Source: Bradyrhizobium diazoefficiens | Lineage (GTDB): Bacteria > Pseudomonadota > Alphaproteobacteria > Rhizobiales > Xanthobacteraceae | NCBI RefSeq assembly: GCF_018131015.1 | Contig: NZ_JAFCJJ010000002.1 | Location: forward strand, 425,725 to 489,724 | Direction: 5' to 3' | Length of the DNA: 64,000 nt | Shown here: positions 17,574-26,066 of the stretch, piece after piece | Layout of the letters: every line of letters begins with the position of its first letter | Position numbering within the stretch: the stretch's first letter is position 1 | The notes under the pieces: model-generated | The model's input: only the letters and a program-made list of their open reading frames with translations | What the model was told of the DNA's origin: nothing | Databases searched by the model: none | Position numbers and translations under genes: made by a program

Positions 17574-18709
17574 GCGGGGGCAATGAGCGCCGACAGGTGC
17601 ACGTGCTGGATGGCCGCGACGATGAAGTCGCACTCTTCATCGGTCATGTCGTTATAGAGGGGCAGCGCGACCACGTTGTAGGCGGTCCGCTCCGTCACCT
17701 CCAGTGTGACGTCCTTCTGGGCCCTGTAAGCCGTCATGTGATGGCACGGCGGGCTGTAATACTTCCGGACGAACACGTCATGCTTCTCGAGCGCGGAGGC
17801 CAGCGCGTCGCGGTCCATTCCAAATTGCGCGGCGTCGACGACGACGGGCAGCAGCATCCAGTTCGCCTCTACGCCTTCGGGTTCGCGCGCCACGGCCAGG
17901 CCCGGAATCTGCGAAAGCCCGCTTCGCATGCGCTCGACGGACCGGCGGCGCGTGGCAATGGCGGGCTCGAACGTCTTGAGTTGCTCGATACCGATGAGCG
18001 CCGATATCTCCAGCATCTTGCCGTTCAGGCCCGGCTCCTGGCAGTCGGCACCGTCGACCTGCCCGAAGTTGCGCAGCGCCTTGACGCGGGCAAGCAACTC
18101 CGGATCGTGGCTGCAGACGCATCCGCCCTCCATCGTCGCGAAGGGTTTTGTGGCGTGAAAGCTGAACATCTGCGCATCGGCGAAACCTCCCACCAGCTGC
18201 CCGTCGACGCGCGTGCCGAACGAGGGCGCGCTGTCGACCAGGAACTTCAGCGTGTGGCGCTCAGCGATGCGCTTGAGCGCAGCGTAATCACTGGCGACGC
18301 CATAGGCATCGACGGCAAGGATGGCGACCGTGCGGTCCGTGATCCTGCGCTCAACGTCGCTCGGGTCGAGGCGCATGGTCTGGTCATCGAGGATGTCGGC
18401 AAAGACGGGCTCGGCGCCGACCCATCTGACGGCGTGCGGCGTCGCGAGGAAGGTGAACGACGGCACGATCACTTCGCCGCCGGTGATTCCCGCGGCCCGC
18501 AGCATCGTCATCATGCCGATCTGGCCATTGCAGAAAACCAGGCTCGGAACGCCGAGATACTCGCTCAGACGCTTTTCGAATTCGACGACCCAGCGCGAAT
18601 TGTTGGCGACCTGGCCGGTCTCCAGCGCCGTCTCGAAGGCGGCCAGGAACTGCTCCGCCTTCGGAAAGACGGGACGCACGATATTGAGAGGGCTCGAGGC
18701 CCGGGGCAT
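17498..18709 (-). CDS. DegT/DnrJ/EryC1/StrS family PLP-dependent sugar aminotransferase
   Basis: The protein has 403 residues. The PLP lysine is Lys188 in FSFHATKPFATMEGG, with DAYGV and the DSAPSFG region ahead of it; VIVPSFTFLATPHAVRWVGAEPVFADI is the typical N-terminal part. These enzymes aminate nucleotide-linked keto-sugars. The neighbouring RmlB-like dehydratase would supply a 4-keto-6-deoxy sugar. ATG 18709 is chosen because family members begin close to NIVRPVFP; the frame is open to a TTG at 18766, and no clear ribosome site favours either. Its C-terminal 25 codons are antisense to the GT39 gene. Confidence 0.9.
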   Translation of the reverse strand: MPRASSPLNIVRPVFPKAEQFLAAFETALETGQVANNSRWVVEFEKRLSEYLGVPSLVFCNGQIGMMTMLRAAGITGGEVIVPSFTFLATPHAVRWVGAEPVFADILDDQTMRLDPSDVERRITDRTVAILAVDAYGVASDYAALKRIAERHTLKFLVDSAPSFGTRVDGQLVGGFADAQMFSFHATKPFATMEGGCVCSHDPELLARVKALRNFGQVDGADCQEPGLNGKMLEISALIGIEQLKTFEPAIATRRRSVERMRSGLSQIPGLAVAREPEGVEANWMLLPVVVDAAQFGMDRDALASALEKHDVFVRKYYSPPCHHMTAYRAQKDVTLEVTERTAYNVVALPLYNDMTDEECDFIVAAIQHVHLSALIAPAQGRSSGGGDRSSTSPLAPSRRSMP

Positions 18710-18783
18710 CGGAATTTCAGGCACGGCCGCGTCAGTCCTCTCATCCACAGCGATTGCCGAAGGCAAACGCGCAATCGCCTCGG

Positions 18784-19818
18784 CTAGTGGTACTCTTTCC
18801 GCCCTGCCGCCGACGTGATCGGGATCCTTCGCAGCCAGAGCTGCCGCGACCAGCGGTCCTCATTGTCGCGATACCAATCGATCGTCTGTCTGAGGCCCTC
18901 GTGCCAAGTGAAGCTTGGCTTCCAACCGAGCACGCGATTGATCTTCGAATAATCGCCGGTATGCCGCACGACCTGTCCGGGCCGGTCACCGATGAATTCG
19001 ATCTTGTCGGATGAGTAGTTCATCTCGCGCGTGATGTCGGCGGCGATCTCGTTGATCGTGCGATGCTGGCCGGAGGCGACATTGAAGACCTCGCCATGGA
19101 CAAGCTCGCCGGGAGCCTGAAGCACGAGGTCGATCGCGCGGCAGGTATCTTCCACGAAGACGAAATCGCGCGCGGCCACCCCGCCGCCGTGAACCGTCAG
19201 CGGCTCGTCAAGCATCGCGCTGGTGATGAAGCGGGGAACGAGCTTCTCGAGATGCTGCATCGGGCCGAAATTGTTGAAGGGCCGGACGATGACAGCGGGG
19301 ATCTTGTAGGTCGCCCAATAGGAATAGATCAGCCGGTCGGCGCCGCACTTCGCGCTGGCATACGGGCTCATCGGATTGAGGGGATGGCCCTCGTCCATGA
19401 CGTCCGCTTCAGCGTTTCCATACACTTCCGAGGTCGAGACATGGATGAAGCGTTTGATGTTGCTTCCGAACCTGGCGACCGCGTTCGCAAGCGTCTGGGT
19501 GCCCAGCACGTCGGTCTGGAAGAACTGGAGGCTGTCGTGAATTGAGCGCGTGACGTGGGTCTCCGCCGCAAGATGGATCACCACGTCGGCTTCTTCCACC
19601 AGCGTGTCGACCAGCGCTGCGTTGCAGACGTTGCCATACCAGAGCACCGCGCGGGAATCGTGCGAGCGAACCATTTCGGGCGGAAGATTTTCGACGGCGC
19701 CCGCATAGGTCAATGCGTCGAGGACCAGGATCCTGTCGTCAGGATACTTGTCCATGAGGTAATGAACCAGGTTCGAGCCGATGAACCCTGCGCCTCCAGT
19801 AACCAGAATAGTTCGCAT
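18784..19818 (-). CDS. dTDP-glucose 4,6-dehydratase-like extended SDR
   Basis: The protein has 344 residues. The NAD-binding motif is GGAGFIGSN at the N-terminus, followed by HLAAETHVTRSI, STSEVYGNA, the catalytic pair in SPYASAKCGAD and VRPFNNFGP. This is the RmlB/UDP-sugar dehydratase subgroup, which makes nucleotide 4-keto-6-deoxy sugars. It precedes the DegT aminotransferase by about 74 bases on the same strand, giving a dehydratase-aminotransferase pair for an amino-deoxy sugar. It is divergent from the GT25/WbqC genes across a 267-base intergenic region. Whether the substrate is a dTDP, UDP or GDP sugar cannot be read from the sequence. Confidence 0.9.
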   Translation of the reverse strand: MRTILVTGGAGFIGSNLVHYLMDKYPDDRILVLDALTYAGAVENLPPEMVRSHDSRAVLWYGNVCNAALVDTLVEEADVVIHLAAETHVTRSIHDSLQFFQTDVLGTQTLANAVARFGSNIKRFIHVSTSEVYGNAEADVMDEGHPLNPMSPYASAKCGADRLIYSYWATYKIPAVIVRPFNNFGPMQHLEKLVPRFITSAMLDEPLTVHGGGVAARDFVFVEDTCRAIDLVLQAPGELVHGEVFNVASGQHRTINEIAADITREMNYSSDKIEFIGDRPGQVVRHTGDYSKINRVLGWKPSFTWHEGLRQTIDWYRDNEDRWSRQLWLRRIPITSAAGRKEYH

Positions 19819-20085
19819 TCAGAATCCGTGCGCTGCTAGAGTGTGATAAACTCGAGCTTGAGGCTGAGATCCGCGGCGCCCAATTCCATGCGTGGCGACC
19901 GCCCCAGCCGTCCCGAGTCCACGTTATCGGTGGGCTATCGATATCGCCCGTAGCTTGCGCGTAACTTGCCGTGCCCGCGGCGATCTTCGGTTTCCGCAAA
20001 TGCGCGGGTATGGCGAATCAGTATCGGTTGCTAATTAACGGATCGAATCGGCGCGTCCGCCGCCCCAACGCTACGGGCAAACAAC

Positions 20086-20874
20086 ATGAAGAATTTCGTC
20101 GTCAATCTCGATCGCCAGCCGGAGAAATACGAAACCTTCCTGAAGCGAAATGCAGGCTGCGGCATCGCCTTCAATCGCTTCGCTGCGGTTGACGGATCCA
20201 AGCTGACCAACGAGGAAGTCATGGCGATGGGGATCGTGGCTCCCGGCTCAAAGTTCGCCCCGGGCACCGTCGGTGGCACCGCATCGATGTCGCAGATATG
20301 GAAGCAGGTCGCCGAGCAGGACGAACCCGCCCTCGTGTTCGAGGACGATTGCACCATCCGCCACGACATCAACGAGCGCCTTGCGACGTTGCTTCCGACC
20401 CTCGGCGACTTCGACGTTCTGGTGCTCGGCTATAACACCGATTCGATTCTCGACGTCGAACTGGCGCCGGCTCTGGCGACGCCCGGTCTCGAGCAGGTGC
20501 CGAGCATGAAGGCGATGATGGTGTTCAGGCCGCAGCGCCCGGATGACCGGAGCGATGCCGTCTTCCAGCGATCGACATCCCAGGTCGCCGCCTTCCGTCT
20601 GAACGCCTGTTTCGGTCCGGGCGGCTACGTGCTGTCTCCTGCGGGAGCGCGGAGGATGTATCCGTATTACTTCCCGATGGACAACCGGATGGTGACCATC
20701 GAGGCGCTCGGCAATCGCGCGCTGATGTCGATGGGCGCCGACATGATGGGGAACAGCATCTATCGCTACGTCAAGGCCTATGCCTGTGTTGCGCCGCTTG
20801 TGGTGCCCCGCAACAATGCGGGTGCCTCGACGACCCAAAGTCATGTCCCGAGTGCGGCGCGGGTTTGGGGTTAG
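20086..20874 (+). CDS. Glycosyltransferase family 25 (LPS biosynthesis) protein
   Basis: The protein has 262 residues. MKNFVVNLDRQPEKYETFLKRN is the GT25 opening; GTVGGTASMSQIWKQV and ALVFEDDC (the acidic EDD motif) follow, and GPGGYVLSPAGARRM forms the later conserved block. GT25 enzymes such as LgtB/LpsA add sugars to LPS outer core. It is the first of two co-directional genes with WbqC, 41 bases apart, inside the sugar cluster. The acceptor and sugar are unknown. Confidence 0.87.
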   Translation: MKNFVVNLDRQPEKYETFLKRNAGCGIAFNRFAAVDGSKLTNEEVMAMGIVAPGSKFAPGTVGGTASMSQIWKQVAEQDEPALVFEDDCTIRHDINERLATLLPTLGDFDVLVLGYNTDSILDVELAPALATPGLEQVPSMKAMMVFRPQRPDDRSDAVFQRSTSQVAAFRLNACFGPGGYVLSPAGARRMYPYYFPMDNRMVTIEALGNRALMSMGADMMGNSIYRYVKAYACVAPLVVPRNNAGASTTQSHVPSAARVWG

Positions 20875-20915
20875 ATTCACGCGAGCTTCCTCACAGCAGC
20901 AGGGCGTTGCACACA

Positions 20916-21659
20916 ATGAAGCTCGCAATCATGCAGCCGTATTTTCTTCCTTACATCGGCTACTATCAGCTGATTGGCGCGGTCGATCTTTTCGTCGTCT
21001 ACGACAACATCAAATATACCAAGAAGGGGTGGATCAACCGCAACCGGATGCTGGTCAACGGAAGCGACGCGATGTTCTCGCTTCCGTTGAAGAAGGATTC
21101 GGATGCCCTGGACGTTGTTGACCGGGAGTTGGCGGCCGATTTCGACCGCGCAAAGCTGCTCAATCAATGGCGTGGCGCCTATCGCCGCGCGCCCTTCTTC
21201 AATGACACCTTTCCGCTTCTGGAAGAGATCGTCGGCTTTCAGGACCCCAATCTGTTTCGCTATCTCTTCAATTCGCTGCGACTGACTTGCGCGCATCTCG
21301 GGCTGAAGACCGGCTTCAAGATCTCGTCCGAGGTCCCCATCGATCATTCGCTCAGGTTTCAGGACAAGGTGCTGGCCTTGTGCGGCGCCGTGGGAGCGAA
21401 GACCTACATCAACGCGATCGGTGGCCTGGAGCTCTACGATGCAGACGTTTTTGCCGCACACGGCGTCGAGTTCAGGGCGCTTCGAACGCGGCCTTTTGCC
21501 TACGAGCAATTCGGCCAGGCCCACGTGCCGTATCTGTCGATCGTGGACCTGCTGATGTTCAATCCCGTTGCGAAACTGCAGGACGTCATCGCCGGGAACT
21601 ACGATCTGGTTGAGGGCAGGGCGGACCCTGACCCGCTGAACCTGCCCTTCCAGTCGTAG
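20916..21659 (+). CDS. WbqC-like family protein
   Basis: The protein has 247 residues. MKLAIMQPYFLPYIGYYQLIGAVDLFVVYDNI is the family hallmark, then KKGWINRNRM and SLPLKK; a late NAIGGLELYD is also conserved. WbqC-like proteins are encoded in O-antigen and amino-sugar clusters and may help attach glycine or other acyl groups to amino sugars, but their reaction is not settled. This fits the nearby DegT aminotransferase. ATG 20916 is chosen because the family starts exactly there; upstream in-frame codons overlap the GT25 gene's 3' end. Confidence 0.92.
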   Translation: MKLAIMQPYFLPYIGYYQLIGAVDLFVVYDNIKYTKKGWINRNRMLVNGSDAMFSLPLKKDSDALDVVDRELAADFDRAKLLNQWRGAYRRAPFFNDTFPLLEEIVGFQDPNLFRYLFNSLRLTCAHLGLKTGFKISSEVPIDHSLRFQDKVLALCGAVGAKTYINAIGGLELYDADVFAAHGVEFRALRTRPFAYEQFGQAHVPYLSIVDLLMFNPVAKLQDVIAGNYDLVEGRADPDPLNLPFQS

Positions 21660-21707
21660 CAGGCACTGATCCCATGCCCTGCGGCACGGGCCAGCAGGAT
21701 CGCCTGG

Positions 21708-22472
21708 CTAAGCCTTCTTTTTTTGTCCGGGCTCGCAAACCAGAAAGATGCTCGAGCACAGATCCGGGTACTGCTGCCCCAGCTTGTAGGCGCCCTCGAG
21801 ATAGGCTTCGGAAATGATGTCCGTCTGCAGCAGGCGGTCCCACTGGAAGTTGGCGAGAGCCTTGAAGAAGATCCCGGAGCGATGGATGACGTTGAGCCCC
21901 GCCGCAACCGCATCGCGCTCCAGCGTATCCAGCGAATAGGTGCAGCGGTGGCCGTGCTCCTCTTCCGCGGGCGTGACCGCGGAATTGTGCGAGATCAGTC
22001 CCATCTTGACCGCAATCTGCCGCGAGGGCGCATGTGCATTCGGGACCGCCAGGAACAATCGCCCGTTTTCCGAAAGCCATTTCTCGTTGATCAGGCGCAG
22101 CACGAGCACGGGGTCGTCGAGATGCTCGAGAGTATGCGTCATCACGATATTGTCGTATCGCTTCGGCAATTGCAGGGTCTCGAACGTCGAGTTGATGAAC
22201 TGAATGCGAGAGCCGTAGCGGTTCCTGGCTTCGGCAATCGCGACATCCGATGCCTCGACGCAGGTGACATCGTCGAAGAAGGGCAGGAACCTCTTGGTGA
22301 ACTCGCCTTTGTGGCTTCCGAGCTCCAGAAAACTCTCACCTCTGAAGAAGGGTGAGAAGGACCGGACCATGAATGGCTGGATCACGTCGAAATCGAACTG
22401 GTAGGCGTATTTCTGGTTTTCCTGCTTGCCGGTGTCATCCAGCTCACGATTGTAGTCTCTGGCTTGCGACAT
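21708..22472 (-). CDS. Class I SAM-dependent methyltransferase
   Basis: The protein has 254 residues. Motif I is FLELGSHKGEFT, with the acidic residue VTCVEAS after the second strand, then MTHTLEHLDDPVLVL (motif IV region) and LFLAVPNAHAPSRQIA. This is the Methyltransf_23 pattern common in sugar and natural-product clusters. GAGAGAAG precedes ATG 22472; the open frame reaches a TTG at 22487. It is the last gene of a seven-gene operon, 30 bases after the second propeller protein. It ends in a run of lysine codons, 48 bases from the convergent WbqC gene. Confidence 0.9.
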   Translation of the reverse strand: MSQARDYNRELDDTGKQENQKYAYQFDFDVIQPFMVRSFSPFFRGESFLELGSHKGEFTKRFLPFFDDVTCVEASDVAIAEARNRYGSRIQFINSTFETLQLPKRYDNIVMTHTLEHLDDPVLVLRLINEKWLSENGRLFLAVPNAHAPSRQIAVKMGLISHNSAVTPAEEEHGHRCTYSLDTLERDAVAAGLNVIHRSGIFFKALANFQWDRLLQTDIISEAYLEGAYKLGQQYPDLCSSIFLVCEPGQKKKA

Positions 22473-22502
22473 GGATGCTTCTCTCAAGACCGTGTGTTGC
22501 GG

Positions 22503-23450
22503 TTACGTCAGTTCGGCCAGGCCAAAGCCGAATCGGCCAAATTCGTTTCCGTTGTAGAGCATGTAAACCCTGTCATCGCAGGTAAAAACATGCGGATAAC
22601 ACTGCATCTGCGAATCCCAGCCGTCCTGCGAAAGCTCCATGCCAGCTTCGGAATCGTCGCGCGTCCAGTTGATCAAATCGCGCGACCAGGCGTAGCCGAG
22701 GCGATAGCTGTTGCCGCCCGTCCGGAACCCGTGGCAGGGGCGGTAGCAGAAGTACATGTGGTAGAGATCGTTCCGGCGAAAGACCGTCGGCAGCGCCTGG
22801 CATTCATCGTCGCCGAGGCGGTCGGTGATGATGAGCTTTCCATCCCTCTGCCAGTTGATTGCGTCCGTGGATGTGGCGCAGGCGATCTTGTAGACCCTGT
22901 CGGGCGGATCGTTTTCCGAGAGCGATTTCCACTTCGTTCCGAAGATGTACCACATGTGGAAAATGCCGCCGATCTTCATCACGAATGAATCGGCGATCAG
23001 GAACGGCTCGTGCAGCGAGGCGGCCATGATCGGCCCCGTTCCGTATTTTTGAAACGTCAGTCCGCCGTCGTTGCTGATGGCAAGGCCGATCGCCGAATCC
23101 ACGCCGACCGAGAGCTTTCGGTTGAAGCCCGTGGTGAATCCCAGCACCCTGTCGCCGTCGTCGAAGACATGCATAGGAAAAATCCCATGCTCGTCGAAGG
23201 CGCCGAGCCCTCCCAGTTCTATTACCGTGTGATCGCAGACATCGATAATCCCGCGCATGTCCTTGGTGAAATCGACGTAGGCGACGTGGCTGAGATATTT
23301 CCCGACCTGGTCGCGGCAACGCGTCGAGAAATAAACGCGGACGCGATCCTTCAGAACGAGGGTCTGCGGCGACTGGGCAAACTCCAAACAATTGTTTGGC
23401 AGCTTGTGCTGAGTGGGGTCAAAGATCTTCCCGAGCTTCTTCCACTTCAT
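22503..23450 (-). CDS. Five-bladed beta-propeller glycosidase-like protein (copy B)
   Basis: The protein has 315 residues. It is homologous to the preceding gene throughout: both share WxKLGKIFDP, EFAQSPxTL, VRVYF, AFDEHG/TFDEFG, HEPFL, NWQRDG, DRLGxxECQ, and near the end GWDSxM and YNGNEFGR/YQGNEMGR. The pattern fits the GH43/GH130-type five-bladed propeller superfamily that acts on glycans. The acidic residues that would be catalytic cannot be confirmed by eye, so binding rather than hydrolysis is possible. Its ATG overlaps the stop of copy A by four bases. It has no signal peptide, so it is cytoplasmic. Confidence 0.8.
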   Translation of the reverse strand: MKWKKLGKIFDPTQHKLPNNCLEFAQSPQTLVLKDRVRVYFSTRCRDQVGKYLSHVAYVDFTKDMRGIIDVCDHTVIELGGLGAFDEHGIFPMHVFDDGDRVLGFTTGFNRKLSVGVDSAIGLAISNDGGLTFQKYGTGPIMAASLHEPFLIADSFVMKIGGIFHMWYIFGTKWKSLSENDPPDRVYKIACATSTDAINWQRDGKLIITDRLGDDECQALPTVFRRNDLYHMYFCYRPCHGFRTGGNSYRLGYAWSRDLINWTRDDSEAGMELSQDGWDSQMQCYPHVFTCDDRVYMLYNGNEFGRFGFGLAELT

Positions 23451-24421
23451 GGCTTGAACCAATCCGGACAGTTTTGCAGGCGCGCCAGGCCGATGCCTGT
23501 GCGGCCCATTTCGTTCCCCTGATAGATCATGTAAGTCTCGCCATCCAGGCTGAACACGTGGCCGTAGTTCGCCATTTCGGAATCCCAGCCCTCGGCGGAA
23601 ACGTCCATGCCCGCGAGCTCGTCATTCCGTTTCCAGTTCACCAGATCGTCCGAAACGGCGTAGCCGATGCGATATCCGCCGTCCTTGCCCTTGTAGTCCT
23701 GGCTTTGCCGATAGGAGAAGAACATGTGAAAGCGGCCGGCGCGCTCGATGACGTCGGCGCCCGCCTGGCATTCCTCTTCACCCAGCCGGTCCTCGATCTG
23801 GTTGACGCCGTCCCTTTGCCAGTTCAATCCGTCGGAGGAGGTGGCCATGCGGATCTTGATGATCGGCTCGGTCCTGCTCGGCGACTTGATCCAATGCGTG
23901 CCCGCGGCGTACCAGAGATACCAGGTGCCGTTGAATCGTCGAACTCGCGGGCTTCCCAGCAGGAACGGTTCATGCGGGGTGTAGGACATGACCGGGCCTT
24001 CGCCGATTCTCTCGAAGGTTTCGCCATTGTTGCTGCTGACGGCAATGCCGATCGCGGCATTGAACCGGACCGACTCGCATCGCGTCCATCCCGCATAATA
24101 GGCGCGGATCTGGTTCCCGTAAGGGATCACCGAGACAGGATTGGTTCCGAATTCATCGAAAGTCCCGTAGCCGCCGAGCTCCAGCACCGGCTTGTCGCAG
24201 ACGCGAAGCACGCGCGAGAGGTTCTTGCGGTCCAGATCGATGAACGCGATGTAGCTGACATACTGGCCCATCGCGTCCGGCGCGGGCCGCGCGCAAAAAT
24301 AGACCCGGACAAAGTCGTCGAAGATCAGCGTGCTCGGAGACTGTGCGAACTCGCGCATCCAGGGGTGATCCCTGTGGTCGCGGGGATCGAAGATCTTTCC
24401 GAGCTTTTCCCATTGCAGCAT
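23447..24421 (-). CDS. Five-bladed beta-propeller glycosidase-like protein (copy A)
   Basis: The protein has 324 residues and no signal peptide. Repeated blade motifs are visible: DFVRVYFCARP, FIDLDRKNLSRV, AAIGIAVSSNNGETFERIG, WYLWYAAGTHW, IRMATSSDGLNWQRDG, FFSYRQS, YRIGYAVSDDLVNWKR and TYMIYQGNEMGRTGIGLA. These are the hallmarks of the GH43/32/68/130-like propeller superfamily. It is adjacent to a clear paralogue (copy B). It follows the metallophosphoesterase gene by nine bases. A sugar-phosphate or glycoside substrate is likely but unproven. Confidence 0.8.
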   Translation of the reverse strand: MLQWEKLGKIFDPRDHRDHPWMREFAQSPSTLIFDDFVRVYFCARPAPDAMGQYVSYIAFIDLDRKNLSRVLRVCDKPVLELGGYGTFDEFGTNPVSVIPYGNQIRAYYAGWTRCESVRFNAAIGIAVSSNNGETFERIGEGPVMSYTPHEPFLLGSPRVRRFNGTWYLWYAAGTHWIKSPSRTEPIIKIRMATSSDGLNWQRDGVNQIEDRLGEEECQAGADVIERAGRFHMFFSYRQSQDYKGKDGGYRIGYAVSDDLVNWKRNDELAGMDVSAEGWDSEMANYGHVFSLDGETYMIYQGNEMGRTGIGLARLQNCPDWFKP

Positions 24422-24430
24422 GGTCTGATC

Positions 24431-25111
24431 TCACTCCTCGAGACGCCTGAGCCGATTCGCGCCGGTCTTCAGTCCGCCATAGTAGTAGTCGTTGAATCCC
24501 GCGGCTTCCATCAGGTCGAATACCCTCTGCATGTTGTATTCGACGCGATGCAACGCGAAGGTCTTGCCGTCGAACGTCGCGAATGCCGCCCGCGGATCAC
24601 CGTCGCGCGGCTGTCCGACCGACCCCGGATTGCAATAGGTCCTTTCGCCGAAGCGATGCAGGCTTTGCACGTGGGTATGACCACTCACGAAAACCTGGCC
24701 CTGCAGCCGCTCGAAATACTCGGCGGTAGGCGCCCTCAGGTACTCGTCGATCGGGTCTTCCCATCCGCCGTGCACGATCTGGGCATTGCCCACCTGCATA
24801 TGCACGCGAAAGGTCTTAAGCCAATCCAGATTGTCGGAGGTGATCACCTTCCTCTGATAGGCCAGACATTCGTTGACGCTTTTCGATCTGGTGCAATAGC
24901 CGCCGTAGCCCAGGTACCAGTCGTGGTTGCCAAGAACGCTTTGGACGCCGCGCCGTCTCAGTTCCTCGCAGCATTCGTTGACTTGCGAATAGTATCCTAC
25001 CACGTCACCGACGCACACGATCTCGCTGACGCGCATGCGATCGATCTCGGCGAGGACCGCCTTGAGCGCCTCGAAATTTCCGTGGATGTCAGAGATGAAC
25101 GCGATCGTCAT
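24431..25111 (-). CDS. Calcineurin-like metallophosphoesterase
   Basis: The protein has 226 residues with all metal-ligand motifs of the family in order: DIHGN (Asp8, His10, Asn12), GDVVGY, GNHDWY, HGGWEDP and GHTHVQ. It resembles the YfcE/MJ0936 subgroup, which hydrolyses phosphodiesters or phosphomonoesters with two metals. ATG 25111 is chosen since DIHGN must be close to the N-terminus; the gene therefore overlaps the ATP-grasp gene's 3' end by 23 bases. In this operon it may remove phosphate from a biosynthetic intermediate. Confidence 0.92.
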   Translation of the reverse strand: MTIAFISDIHGNFEALKAVLAEIDRMRVSEIVCVGDVVGYYSQVNECCEELRRRGVQSVLGNHDWYLGYGGYCTRSKSVNECLAYQRKVITSDNLDWLKTFRVHMQVGNAQIVHGGWEDPIDEYLRAPTAEYFERLQGQVFVSGHTHVQSLHRFGERTYCNPGSVGQPRDGDPRAAFATFDGKTFALHRVEYNMQRVFDLMEAAGFNDYYYGGLKTGANRLRRLEE

Positions 25112-26066
25112 GGAAGACGAAATCCTCCGTATAGCGGACGGCTCTGCCACGGCCGATGTTCGGCTGGGCCGGCATCCGGTTCTCGAGCGCCAGCTCGACC
25201 GCCATCAGGGCCTCGTTATAGCCAAAGGCGGCGCGGATCGACGTGGCTGACGAAATCCTCGGATTGATCTCGAGCAATTTCAGGCCCTGGTCGGCCTTGC
25301 GGAACTGAAAGTTGGTCGGCCCGATCGGACAAAACGCCGCGCACAAATTCCGAACCGCTTCGGCGAAATCCGCCTCGTTGACGACTTCCGCTTTTTCGGT
25401 GAACCCGTTGCTGGAGAGCTTTCGCCGAAGCGCCATGCTGGCCGAGTAGCCGCCGCGGCCATCGCAAAATGCCGATACTGTGAATTCCTCGTCGTCGCGC
25501 CCGACGATGGGTTGGGCCATGAGGGACGCACGCGTCGCGGGATCGATCTCGGCAAACTGCTGCGCCGTCCCAACTCGCACGATGCCCTTGGATCCAAAGC
25601 CCCGGCGCGGCTTCAGCAGGAACGGCAGGCCGCATGTTTCCTTGAGGAGATCGAAGTCCATCTCCAGATAGCTCGGAATGGCATAGGGCAGGCTCAGTTC
25701 GAGCTGCCGTTGATAGAAGTCCCATTTGTCCGCGCATCTGGAAATCAGATCGCGCGAATTGAGAACGGCCTTGGCGCCGGTCTGTTCGATTGCAGCGGCG
25801 TGGTCCGCCCATTTGTACATGTCCGCGTCGATGCCGGGGATCGCCACGTCGACGCGATGCTTGCGCAGCAGCGCGAGAAGGCCGTCGAGATAGCCGTCCG
25901 CATCGGTTCTGGGCACCGCTTCGAAGACGTCGCAAAATGCCGGCGCCACCGAGTCGGTATAGAGCGAGGTCCCGATCAGCTTCATCGGCCGCTTCGACAT
26001 TCGCAGCGAGCGCAGGATGCCGTAGCCGATGATCCCGTGCGCGCCGGAAACCAGGACCGTTGTCAC
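25089..26066 (-). CDS. ATP-grasp domain protein (CarB-like)
   Basis: The protein has 325 residues. An N-terminal Rossmann-like domain (TVLVSGAHGIIGYGILRSLR) is followed by the ATP-grasp fold: FLLKPRRGFGSKGIVRV is the nucleotide-binding loop and LKLLEINPRISSATSI supplies the Mg-binding Glu and Asn. It resembles CarB-type ligases that form amide bonds or carboxyphosphates. It starts with GTG overlapping the SDR stop codon. The substrate is unknown; as the only ligase in the operon it likely joins an amino acid or acyl group to the product. Confidence 0.9.
   Translation of the reverse strand: MTTVLVSGAHGIIGYGILRSLRMSKRPMKLIGTSLYTDSVAPAFCDVFEAVPRTDADGYLDGLLALLRKHRVDVAIPGIDADMYKWADHAAAIEQTGAKAVLNSRDLISRCADKWDFYQRQLELSLPYAIPSYLEMDFDLLKETCGLPFLLKPRRGFGSKGIVRVGTAQQFAEIDPATRASLMAQPIVGRDDEEFTVSAFCDGRGGYSASMALRRKLSSNGFTEKAEVVNEADFAEAVRNLCAAFCPIGPTNFQFRKADQGLKLLEINPRISSATSIRAAFGYNEALMAVELALENRMPAQPNIGRGRAVRYTEDFVFHDDRVHL

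Noticed and set aside
16190..18787. Very long + strand open frame (865 codons) across the GT39-like and aminotransferase genes
   Set aside because: It is in a shifted frame over one gene and antisense to the other, Arg/Ala-rich, and has no family motif. It is a shadow of high-GC codon bias.
23396..25267. Long + strand open frame (623 codons) opposite the propeller and phosphoesterase genes
   Set aside because: Antisense shadow; the minus-strand genes show clear family motifs and tight operon spacing.
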